This document shows positions 10,901 through 20,074 of a DNA stretch of 64,000 nucleotides, in pieces. A program made the translations under genes and the position numbers. The notes below the pieces were generated by a model that saw only the letters and a list, made by a program, of their open reading frames with translations, was not told where the DNA came from and did not search any database. This stretch comes from Clavaria fumosa (lineage: Eukaryota > Basidiomycota > Agaricomycetes > Agaricales > Clavariaceae). Where the stretch lies: contig OX637794.1 in assembly GCA_951802425.1 (NCBI GenBank), positions 62,001-126,000 on the forward strand, in the 5' to 3' direction. How positions within the stretch are numbered: the first letter of the stretch is position 1; each line of letters begins with the position of its first letter.

Positions 10901-11387
10901 CAGCAGAAAGCGACCCAGTCGCAAGTATGGGAAGGGAGACTTAGTTTGGCTCGACACGCGAAACTTGAAAATGGACTGCCCAACCAAGAAACTTGACAAC
11001 AAATGGGCTGGGCCTTTTGCCATCGTCGAGAAAGTAGGACCAGCAGGGTATCGCCTCAAGCTACCTCCTGCTTGGCGCATTCACGATGTATTCAACGAGC
11101 TCCTCCTAACCCCATTCGTTCCCCCTTCTTTTGCCTCCCAAGCCTGACCTCCTCCGCCTCCTCCAACCATTGATGACGACCACTTAGAGTATGAGGTCAA
11201 AGAGATCCTGGATGTGAAGAAAGTAGGACAAGGAGTGAAATACCTGGTAAAGTGGCTAGGCTACCCAATTGAAGAAAACACCTGGGAACCCTGCCAAAAC
11301 CTTACCAACACCGCAATTCTTCTCTGCGACTTCTTCCTCAAGCACCCGGACAAGGCGCGATTGGCCGGTCGAGACGCCCAGCCTTGA
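7906..11387 (+). pseudogene. pol: Element I Pol: protease-RT-RNase H-integrase-chromodomain (five TGA stops)
   Basis: One continuous reading frame to the TGA at 11385-11387, interrupted by TGA near 8262, 8568, 8745, 9768 and 11145. Context supports former CGA (Arg) codons, for example KLKP-stop-QIRWYGEL. Order: protease LIDSGCTNCFMD; RT with AYIDDVIIF; RNase H with VETDASNLATGG, YDVYDKELLAVI and TDHANLQYF; integrase HHCC (HDLPIVGHLG..CEGCQRTK) and core with WDIVGPLP, SDRGPQF and HPQTDGQMERVNQE; C-terminal chromodomain YEVKEILDVKKVGQGVKYLV..WLGYPIEENTWEP. The frame also extends left of the nested element to the gag overlap. Not functional as it stands, but only few changes away from its ancestor. 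Confidence 0.93.
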
Positions 11388-11398
11388 GGAGGGGGCCA
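11386..11398 (+). other. Element I polypurine tract
   Basis: GAGGAGGGGG followed by CCA lies directly before the 3' LTR start TGTCAG and overlaps the pol stop codon. Position and composition fit the plus-strand primer. Confidence 0.8.
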
Positions 11399-11958
11399 TG
11401 TCAGGATCCATTACATAAGCCGCCGTCACTGAATCCACAACGCGCTAGGGACTAGTTACGAGGGCCGAGTATGGGACCACATGACCCTCTGCGACCTTTG
11501 GAGTCGCCTGCGACCATGCGCCGACACCTATGAGCTCCCGATAAGCGCTGCCACGTGCCCATGCCCACGTTCCTCGACCTTTTCCCACACTTTGCAATTT
11601 GTGATGGAGGCAGATCAGCAATAATCCCTCTGACAGCTCCCATCAAGTAATCTACCCTAATCAGGACTAATCCAGGCCCCTCCACGGCCAGCCAAGCCCA
11701 TGCTAAGCATTTCTCTTGTCATTTTCCCCTTATCCGTCCCTTGCTGCTACCTTCTGTATTTGGTATCCCCTTTTCCCTATACTGCCTCCCCTATTCTGCG
11801 CAACTCAGTGCGCGTAGCCTCATTCCCCTTTTTATGACTCATCCCCTACACAGCCCCCTTTCCCCAGTATATATAGTACCTTTGTAATGTGTGTAGTTCC
11901 CTACATTGAAATCGAGCTTCTTTCCCCTTCTCACTTCTGTGAGGGACTTGGACTGACA
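11399..11958 (+). repeat. Element I 3' LTR (560 bp)
   Basis: Begins TGTCAG, ends CTGACA; equal length to the 5' LTR. Retains more CpG sites at several positions (for example ACGCGC where the 5' LTR has ACGTGC), while losing others. Confidence 0.95.
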
Positions 11959-11963
11959 CATAC

Positions 11964-13516
11964 TTCTGCTTCATCTGCACACCCACTCTACCCTTTACAT
12001 TAAATCATGTAAATTCATATAAATATTACTGAGGATACTGCTCATAGGTATGCATCTACTCACAAAGTCTGATGAAAATATATGAAGTGTTTGCTGAGAT
12101 ATAGCCAATGTGCCAAGCTCACTTAATATCAAGAATAATGGGGATCTTTGGAACAGATGGAAAGTGGGATATGGTTTCCATACAAAAGATGATGCCAAAA
12201 AATGGGAACTAGGCATATGAATATTTTGGTGATTATTGGAAATTATTTAACAGAAGTTGGCCAATGCTGCATTGGCCAAGTGTTGTGGGTAAGGGTCAGC
12301 AGAAAGTGGAGCATTGGCCACTTGGTAGTGAATGGTATGGGGGGTTAGAGGGGGTATAGGGAAAGGGTGTGGGTGCTTTACATAAGTGTTTTAGTGTCCA
12401 GGTCCAAAGATCCCGGGAAAATGAGTTTTTTGGGCATTTTCAGGGGATCTTTGAAAGTATAAGCTTAGGGAACCAGGTAAGTGGCCATAAACCATTGATA
12501 TACTATAGAGAATGTCTCCTCAAAGTTTCATAGGCCTCCCATGCATATGTATTGTACAATATGCTATTCTTTGTAATGATACACTAGGAAGAGGCCAAAA
12601 TGAAAACCAGGGGATCTTTTGAAGTAGCAAGTGGGGTGAGACATGATCCATACAAAAGTTGTATTGTTTTACCTATAGAACATGTATACAAAGTTCCTAT
12701 AACACATTTTGCAGTTTTTTATTTTGTGGCCAAACTTGCATTGGCCATTTGTTTTACAGCTAGGGTCTTGGCAAAGTGGCCTATTGGCCAGAATCTATAA
12801 GCGGTTCAAAAATCCTGAAAATATTCCTGGGGTTAGGGCACCTATTTGACACTAGGTTCCAGGTGTTTTGAGTGTGGTATACCTTATGCTTCCAAAGATC
12901 CCAGGTTCCGAAACTACAGTGGCCAGCTGTGGCCAGATGTTAGAGAAGGGTCAGCAGAAAGTGGAGCATTGGCCACTTGGTAGTGAATGGTATGGGGGGT
13001 TAGAGGGGGTATAGGGAAAGGGTGTGGGTGCTTTACATAAGTGTTTTAGTGTCCAGGTCCAAAGATCCCAGGAAAATGAGTTTTTTGGGCATTTTCAGGG
13101 GATCTTTGAAAGTAGAAGCTTAGGGGATCAGGTAAGTGGCCATAAATCATTGATATACTATAGAGAATGTCTCCTCAAAGTTTCATAGGCCTCCCATGCC
13201 TACGTATTGTACAATATGCTATTCTTTGTAATGATACACTAGGAAGAGGCCAAAATGAAAACCAGGGGATCTTTTGAAGTAGCAAGTGGGGTGAGACATG
13301 ATCCATACAAAAGTTGTATTGTTTTACCTATAGAACATGTATACAAAGTTCCTATAACACATTTTGCAGTTTTTTATTTTGTGGCCAAACTTGCATTGGC
13401 CATTTGTTTTACAGCTAGGATTAGAGGGGTAGATATAGGCACACAAAATTTCAAAAGACTAGCTTGAGTGGTTAGCTTGCAGTGAAAGAAAGCGCAGATA
13501 CTCCATCTGCACAAGG
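11964..13516. repeat. R1 AT-rich non-coding repeat, copy 1, with internal 655-bp tandem duplication
   Basis: Begins TTCTGCTTCATCTGCAC and holds many TTGGCCA/TGGCC palindromes. The stretch from about 12292 repeats from about 12947 with a constant 655-bp offset, both halves ending in GCCATTTGTTTTACAGCTAGG. Other copies lie at 26028-26895 and 28458-29325. The tail 13426-13516 (GATATAGGCACACAAAATTTC ... CCATCTGCACAAG) recurs at 60578-60668. Short ORFs inside are copies of the same non-coding DNA. Class unknown. Confidence 0.75.
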
Positions 13517-14332
13517 ACTATGCTATTAGTCAACACAAAGACAGAGTGAACTGTTCTTCTTTTTTGCAAATACAACAGGGGCTCCCGTGGGGGATTCAGA
13601 AGGGTGGATAAATCCCTTCTGGAGCATGTCGTCAATATAGTCATGCAAAACCTTTAATTCCAGCTCAGACATGTTATACAGCAGACCCCAAGGGTCTTTG
13701 GTGTCTGGTTCGAGTTGTATCGCATGATTGTAAGTTCGGTGGGGTGGAAGGGTGCAGGCCTCTTCCTCAGAGAAGACATTGGTAAAGTCTGTGTATTGAG
13801 GTGGTAGGTTCGCCCTTGCTTCTGGGGGTTCAGAATTGATTAGTGCGGCATTAGCTTGGAGCGAGTCTTCAGGTGCAGGGAAAAAATGATAAACAGCATG
13901 AAGAATTATATCCTCACCCACTAGATGGTTGGTGAAGTGGGCGGGATCCAAAATTCGAATATCGATAGGTGCTGGTTTGGGCAACAGGGCAGCAGAATTT
14001 TCCTGTGACCCTGTTCTGTGTAAATTCATGTTGGGTAAAGTTTTATCAGCAGCAACAACAGTGGGAAAAGGTGGCAAAGGCTCCTCGGGTAGGTTTGCCT
14101 AGTCCCATGTGGTGGAGTTCAAAGTTCCCGACATAGCAGAATTGCTATCAGGCGCGGTGGGGTTCAACTCCGACAGTGGATTTCCAGTGGTCCCTGTGGG
14201 TAGTCCTGGGCTCAGTGTTGACCAGTCCTTAGGAGCAAGCTCCTTCAGGACCCTGAGTTCATCAGTGGTTGGGTCATGAGACCCCGCAGGCCTTGCTGCA
14301 TCGGTGGCCACAGTGCGCAAGGGCTTCATCAT
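13517..14332 (-). pseudogene. Ty3/gypsy pol fragment (RT N-terminus), copy B
   Basis: Tandem-duplicate counterpart of 1-790, with 183 codons open at 13526-14077. It includes PPHRTYNHAIQLEPDTKDPW, YNMSELELKVLHDYIDDMLQ and FAKKKNSSLCLCVD, the RT N-terminal block. It ends abruptly within the RT where R1 DNA begins (13516), so the catalytic YxDD part is missing. The upstream piece (14099-14332) is the Thr/Pro-rich linker between protease and RT. Confidence 0.75.
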
Positions 14333-14377
14333 CAGCGGTCAGGTATCAGAATTGCAGAATCGTATCAAGAGGGTTGG

Positions 14378-14788
14378 TCAATCGATGTCTGGGTTGTGTT
14401 TCCAAAGCCATGACAGTCCGAGTATGACCTTAACATCCGAATGGAGTTGGGTAACATAGAACCGTTCAGTGTGCATTGTGCTGTCCTCAAAGCAGAATTG
14501 TTGGTCGGTCACTTGGCTGATCAGTCCTGCAATGGACCCATCAAATAGCCTAAGTTGTATAGGGCGGGTTAGTGTTGAATGGACTTTCAAAGGTGTAAAG
14601 TCGGGCAAAACGAAACATTCGGTAGCTCCACAATCTACAAGTGTGGGTACAGGGGTATTGCTAATTTGCAGAATAACAATGGAAATCAAAAAGGCAGCAG
14701 AAGAAATCGATGACAGAACCGTGTATAAGGGGAGTTCATCCATGGTACAGGTATCAGTATTGGTATCTATGGCAATATCGCAACTCAA
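14378..14788 (-). pseudogene. Ty3/gypsy protease fragment, copy B
   Basis: Near-identical to 830-1240. It has VPTLVDCGATECFVLPDF (again D-C-G) and VILGLSWLWKHNPDID followed by the same TGA. Differences from copy A are few substitutions. Confidence 0.75.
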
Positions 14789-14796
14789 GAATCTCC

Positions 14797-17089
14797 CTAC
14801 ATGCCTTGAGATGCTGGAGCATTTCCCAACTTGTCGCTGGCCAAGGGCTCAGCTGCGGTCATGGTAAATGTGAGGGTGGCATGGGCAGCAGACTTGCAGT
14901 TAGTGGGGATCAACGGGCATGTATTCGAGAAATGCCCTTGACCCATGCAATATAAGCAAAGTCCAGCGGCCCGGTGGAGAGTGGTCTGTAAGGTGTGGAT
15001 TTCTCCATCTTTCCCTCCTTCGGCTTCGTTACAGGGGTCGAGGCAGGTTTGGCCGGAGCAGATGTCATGATGGGGTTGGTTACTGGAGTGGGTGCAGGGC
15101 GGTTCGAGGATTGGTTGTTGGCGGGTTTCGCGTTGCGGTCTTTCATCAGGTTTGACAAATTTCCGCACAACAAGTCGCCAGGTCGCTTTCTGTATTGGAC
15201 GGATGTCGGAAAGCGGCCTTGTTCTTCCTTGCATTGCCAGTACCACTGCTCAAAGGCCAAAGCTTGTTGACGGAGTCCGGTGAACTCCTGCTCTCGACTC
15301 GTGTATTGAAACTGGTCTTTGATGCAGTTGGCGAGCCCCTGGTAAAAGGCCTTGGCGAGCACGGTGTCATTGTATCCAGTGTAGGGTGCATGCGAATTGA
15401 AGGTGATGATGTATTCTGTGATGCGGGAATTGTTGGGCATCTTCAAATTATGCAGCACGCTCTTCGAAGTCATATGTGGGGGGGGTTTCTGAATACCAGA
15501 AATAATTCCATGGTGAAGTTATCCCAATTGTCCAACATTGTGGGGGGCGGTTGCTGGACAAGGTATGGCATCCACCAGGTATTTGCTTGATCTCGGAGAT
15601 ACGACGTGGCGAATAGAACACGATCCCGATCAGTAGCGAATTTTCGTGGCTTCCCCAGAAACCATGTAATGCACTGCAAGATGAACATTGTTAGCCATGC
15701 TGGGTCCTTACCCATGAAGACGTCGGGCTCCTTGAGTTTGGGGCCGTCATCTCCAGGTGCTGGGTAGTAGATGTAGTATGGCAGACCGGCGGGCAGATTT
15801 CCGATGGGTACCACAGGAGGTACCGCCAGTGGAATTCCTTGCGGAATCCCCGGAATCTCGAAAGGTCGTGGCGGCAACTGTGGCGGGAGGCTCGGGGTTG
15901 GCAGCAGCAGACATCTTGACCCTCATGCTGAGGATGGTGGGTTGACACTGGGTATCGGAAAAGGAAGCACTGGTAGCACTCCAGAGTAGTTAGTTGTGAG
16001 TAGGGATAGTGGGGGTAGTACTGGTGTAAGTGTATATCTCAACACAAGAGCAGGGACTGAGGGTCGAGGTAGTGGAGTAGGGCTTGGAGGCATTGTGGGT
16101 GGAGCGGGAGGATACAGGGTTACTGGGACCAAAGGGTTGGAGCTCCCTGAGGAAACCAAACCTGGTCTGAGCATCATCCCTAACAAAGTGGACACAGAGG
16201 CCGGGGTCTGGGGACCCGAAGGTTGTTGGTCGGGTGTGTATGGATGGCGAGGGGTCTGGGGACCCGAAGGTTGTTGGTCAGGTGTGTATGGATGGCAAGG
16301 GGTCTGGGGACCCAAAGGTTGTTGGTCGGGTGTGTATGGATGGCGAGGGGGCCTGAGGTGGCACTGTTTCATCCTGATGGGACCTCAAGCGCATCCTCAG
16401 CAGGTTGGGTTGGGGTGTCTTTGGCACAGCATACGACATACTGTCAAGAGTAGGTCAATTCCACCAAAATACAAGTGTAAACGACAGTGAGGGAGGGTGT
16501 AGCAGTAATTCTGATGGTGAGAGGGAATTCTGCATGCAAGCTGCATTGGCAGGAAGAGGCGCAGATACAACAGGAGGAGGTGGGAGGTAGCAGAACAACA
16601 TAAGGGGGGGTTTTGACCTGGAGACCACATGAGAGGGTGGCCACTATGTGATGCCCAGTCCAGTACCTGAGGCAGCTCTCGACAGCGATCCTTGTGCATA
16701 AGTGGGTAATCGAGTTTATGTTGTATGCTGTAGTAACTACTACAACCTTGGGGTTTATATAGTAAGTGGTATCTAAAATAGGATAGCATAGGAGAAAATC
16801 TGCAAAGAAGAAGTTATAAAACAAAGACCAAGGAATTGCCCAGAAACATGTTTCAGCCACAGTATCCAAATCCCCAAATCTAATATTGTTAAGGGACCTT
16901 CATTAACTCATCTGGTGACCACCCTGCAAGTCCTAAACTGACTCCACTTGTTTCCCAAGTTTCCTGATGTCAGCTGAACAATGGCAAAGCATGCGGAGTA
17001 TGTTGGAATTTCGACCCACACATGGTATTGCTGATTGTTGATTTGGGACAGCAGTCGGGCGGCGGAATTACATCGGGAGTAGTCGTGGT
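14797..17089 (-). pseudogene. Ty3/gypsy gag remnant, copy B (longer N-terminus)
   Basis: Minus-strand gag in pieces: capsid-like part 14910-15877 (DVFMGKDPAWLTMFILQC, WYWQCKEEQGRF), zinc knuckle CLYCMGQGHFSNTC near 14920-14960 in another frame, and a Pro-rich N-terminus. Copy B keeps CGA (KRPGDLL) where copy A has TGA. A frameshift near 15470 splits the capsid region. The N-terminus has three copies of a 15-residue repeat, HPYTPDQQPSGPQTP with small changes (about 16214-16350), of which copy A shows only a trace. About 0.55 kb at 16370-16916 is absent from copy A and has no recognisable coding sequence. Confidence 0.7.
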
Positions 17090-17195
17090 GTGTGCAGGTG
17101 CATCGGGCAGCCCATAGTGGGGTGTGTTGGGTTGTGACACCTGCCTGATATGTAAACCTACCAAATTCTCCTTAATTTAGAGTCCTTAAATGGTA

Positions 17196-18034
17196 TGTTA
17201 GGATTACTAGTTAAGGAGCTATGTTGAATCTTTCCAAATGTAGTAGATATGCAAATTTGAGTATAAATAGCTGACGGAACCTCACGTTGCAGGCATCATT
17301 ACATACCCACTTATCGATTACACCATCCCCCAAGAGGATTAAGCCTATGTCTAGCCCAGCAAGGAGCTAAGGACAAATTTAGTTAAACTAAGGACTAAAT
17401 CTAGTTGAACTAAATCTAGTAATTGCTGACTAAGGACTTAGTCTGGTCAAGTGATCTGGGTACCCAGGCTTTGATCGAGCCGCCCTATGCCGACTCCCTC
17501 GGTGCGGTAAGTATTGAGCAAGTTACAGATATCTTGGTATAGGGTACAAGCTGTTCTACTGTACAATGGCTAAGCCCATGGGAAGTTGTGACTTAGGTTA
17601 CTAACTAATAATAATATCTGCCCAAAGCAATGCCTTGCTAGCAGTGTTGGTTTCAATACTGTTAGCAGGAAGGTATGGAACTGGAGGGTCTACTAGTCCT
17701 GTAGGCCAACTGCATAAGGAATTGAGGACCTGTCTGAGTCATCCTGATTCTCAGTGACTCATTTCTGACTGCACCCAGTACCAGATCCATAACAGATGTG
17801 CAATGGGGTTCAGGTGGTAGGTATGCATAAGGTGTGTTAGGGAAGGGCATTGCAAGTACAGCCTGGTGGTTGTGAGTGTCATGTAAGAGCAGGGAAGGTC
17901 GGAGAGGCTTCTGGAAGGGGACTGCAGGTTCCAGAAGTGTGAAAAGGGGCTTGCAAGGTTGTAGAAGGCTGTTGGGAGGTTCATAAGTGTCAGTAGAGTC
18001 TGCTTGGGTAAGGGAAAATGAATGGGTCCTGATA
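17196..18034. repeat. LTR-like region of copy B
   Basis: Counterpart of 2968-4105: begins TGTTAGGA and ends TCCTGATA (one transition from TCCTGACA). It is shorter by about 295 bp, the missing block being bounded by CAATG in copy A. Followed by the same spacer (18035-18137), into which element II inserted. Confidence 0.45.
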
Positions 18035-18137
18035 GGCCACTCACATATATATACTGTGTCACAACTGTACAGAGGGGTGGATCCCTATACATAGAACTAC
18101 TAGCTCAATATACCATTGAGTCCAGTTCATTTGAGGC

Positions 18138-18858
18138 TGTTATGACCCCATCCGCTTGCATAAGCACGACCCCCGCTCTGGACTCCGAGCTCCTTACCAA
18201 CTCCAATCCGCTCTGCCATAACTCCGTGCACTCTGCTCCGCACCTTCATCGGACTTCACTCCGCCGGCCTTCGGACCGTTCGGACTTCATTCCAGAACCT
18301 TCTCCCTCCATCCCCTCGTTCTGTTTACCATTGAGAGGATACCCTTGACCCATGGGAGTCGCTTTTTGTTGTTGTTTCTTTGTTCCAAGAAAATTGCACA
18401 GGCACAAGTGGTGAAACTCTCCTAGTAATTTGATAAGTACATTGTTTCACATTACTCCTATACTCTGTCCTTGCAGTATAAGTTTCCACCTGTATCTCCC
18501 TGCTCCTCAGTTCGAATATAACGTCTCTTGATTCCAAAAACATCTCTGAGCTTTCGTCCTCACCGTCCTCGACATTCTCCACATCATCCGACCAACTCCA
18601 ACCCACTCCGACAGACTCCGATCACTTTGGAGTTGAATTACGTTCTGATTCTCTCTTAGGTATTGTTCTTGTTTGATAAATAGGGACAAGTATATATGTG
18701 GTGGCACAACACATATGTTGAGGCCGCAGTCCCATAAGTCTCCTTCCTCTTGTTTACTTCTCCTTTTCACCAATATTGGACTCTGACCGGACTCCGATAG
18801 AACATCTCTGCTCCGCTCTGCTAACCCCTTCGCCACTAACCTTGTTAGGACCTTGACA
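18138..18858 (+). repeat. Element II 5' LTR (721 bp)
   Basis: Starts TGTTATGACC, ends CCTTGACA. Two further copies of exactly 721 bp: 25121-25841 (3' LTR) and 27551-28271 (duplicated). Visible differences are CpG transitions, for example TGTTATGAC here against TGTTACGAC in the others. Confidence 0.95.
18477..18520 (+). promoter_or_regulatory. Element II TATA-like box and putative transcript start
   Basis: TATAAG at 18477-18482 is followed about 30 nt later by GTTCGAATATA (18510-18520). This 11-mer is the reverse complement, with one mismatch, of TATATTCAAAC directly after the LTR. The mismatch is itself a CpG to CpA change. Same arrangement as in element I. Confidence 0.5.
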
Positions 18859-18859
18859 G

Positions 18860-18870
18860 TATATTCAAAC
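18860..18870 (+). other. Element II putative self-priming primer-binding site
   Basis: TATATTCAAAC starts 1 nt after the 5' LTR and pairs with 18510-18520 at 10 of 11 positions. No tRNA-type PBS is seen. Confidence 0.5.
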
Positions 18871-18898
18871 TTCAAACCTCGTATATACAAACTTAACA

Positions 18899-20074
18899 AT
18901 GCCTACTACATGTTCCGGTGCTCGACTTCCACCTCCTGTTGCCAACGACGTCGACATTCCAGAACCGGCTGACAATACTCCGACTCCGAGTGTGTCCGGA
19001 CCTCTGGACCATGACGAAGAGTCAGATCCCTCGGTCACTGACGACGACGACGAGCTAAATGAACCTCCAACATCTCGAGCCGAACGCAAACTAACTCCGG
19101 CATGTCTCCTTCAGAAGATCATTGACGCCAACAAACACCCGGAGACGGTCAAACCACGAGACCCCGATACCTTTGATGGCTCGGATGCTAAGAAGTTGAA
19201 AAGCTTCTTGGTCCAATGCCAATTGAACTTCCTTGATCGCCCTAGAGCATTCAAATCCGACTCTCATAAGGTATGCTATGTCCTTTCCTTTCTCCGGGGC
19301 TTCGCCCTGGAATGGTTCGAACCAATGATCCTGGATGGCGAAGGCCATCTGGTCCTTTCGAACTATAAGATGTTCGTTGCTCAACTTACAGAGAACTTTG
19401 GTCCTTACGACGCGATCCGTGAGGCGGAGTTCGAACTCGAACGCCTCCGGATGCGCGAGGACCAGAAGTTGACGAAATATACCATTTCGTTCAACAGATT
19501 TGCATCCATTGTCCATTGGGATGAATATGCATTGCAGCGGCAGTTCTACAAAGGACTTGCCAGCCGCATCAAGGATGAACTGGCCCGCGTTAGCCGCGCG
19601 GACATGCTCCATGGACTCCGCGAGCAAGCCAGTGCGATCGATGGTCGTTATTGGGCTCAGCAGCAGGAGATCTCTCGGGACTCCGTTAAGGCTCCGACGC
19701 CTAACAACACCATCAAAAAGGAGACTTCGGATAATTCCAAGTCCCCGAACACTTCCGGCGCTAATAACAAGCCCGAGAAACCATCGGAAAAGCGTCCGGT
19801 GAACTCCGGTTCGACTTCCGGAAACTCCGTTCCAAAGGCCGCTGAGGGCTCCGCTAACTCCGGTAGCCCCAGTGACACAAAGAAAGCTCATCTGGGTCAG
19901 GATGGAAAACTGACTCCAGAGGAACGCCAATGGTGTTTCGATAATAATCTGTGCCTATTCTGTGGAATAGCAGGCCATAAAGCCAACGAGTGTCGTAAGC
20001 GGACCTCGCGGGCCAGTGCCAGCGCTGCACGAATCACCTCTGATGGAGATGACTCCGTGCCAAAAAAAGATTGA
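18899..20074 (+). CDS. gag: Element II Gag (CCHC zinc knuckle)
   Basis: Intact ORF of 391 codons, starting 40 nt after the LTR. The acidic N-terminus (residues 1-60, DHDEESDPSVTDDDDE) precedes a capsid-like domain with RDPDTFDGSDAKKLKSFLVQ, CQLNFLDRPRAFKSDSHKV and REAEFELERLRMREDQKLT. A Ser/Asn-rich linker follows (about 265-335), then a CCHC knuckle CLFCGIAGHKANEC near residue 360. The end PKKD-stop overlaps a run of seven A residues used in the predicted frameshift. Likely structural protein of the element particle. No stop codons, unlike pol of the same element. Confidence 0.9.
   Translation: MPTTCSGARLPPPVANDVDIPEPADNTPTPSVSGPLDHDEESDPSVTDDDDELNEPPTSRAERKLTPACLLQKIIDANKHPETVKPRDPDTFDGSDAKKLKSFLVQCQLNFLDRPRAFKSDSHKVCYVLSFLRGFALEWFEPMILDGEGHLVLSNYKMFVAQLTENFGPYDAIREAEFELERLRMREDQKLTKYTISFNRFASIVHWDEYALQRQFYKGLASRIKDELARVSRADMLHGLREQASAIDGRYWAQQQEISRDSVKAPTPNNTIKKETSDNSKSPNTSGANNKPEKPSEKRPVNSGSTSGNSVPKAAEGSANSGSPSDTKKAHLGQDGKLTPEERQWCFDNNLCLFCGIAGHKANECRKRTSRASASAARITSDGDDSVPKKD
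20062..20068 (+). promoter_or_regulatory. Candidate -1 frameshift heptamer AAAAAAA, element II
   Basis: Gag codons read CCA AAA AAA GAT TGA, so A AAA AAA sits 3 nt before the gag stop. Slipping -1 gives AAA AGA TTG AGC and enters the protease frame with no stop. The pol frame has no ATG near its start, which makes a fused product plausible. Confidence 0.6.

Larger units (their letters stand above)
4392..11958 (+). mobile_element. Element I: full-length Ty3/gypsy chromovirus (decayed)
   Basis: A complete LTR retrotransposon of 7567 bp: 560-bp LTRs at both ends, upstream ORF, gag, pol in protease-RT-RNase H-integrase-chromodomain order, then a polypurine tract. The LTRs start TGTCAG and end CTGACA. 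Flanks are CACAC (4387-4391) and CATAC (11959-11963), a 5-bp target duplication with one mismatch. The uninterrupted target can be read at about 26020, where the spacer runs straight into R1. Chromodomain at the pol C-terminus places it among chromoviruses. Decay: TGA stops at former CGA codons, and a nested 980-bp TIR element between gag and pol. Confidence 0.95.

Noticed and set aside
12600..12800. ORF starting MKTRGSFEVASGVRHDP, repeated four times in the window
   Set aside because: Part of non-coding R1; repeats by duplication, differs at its end in each context, no domain.
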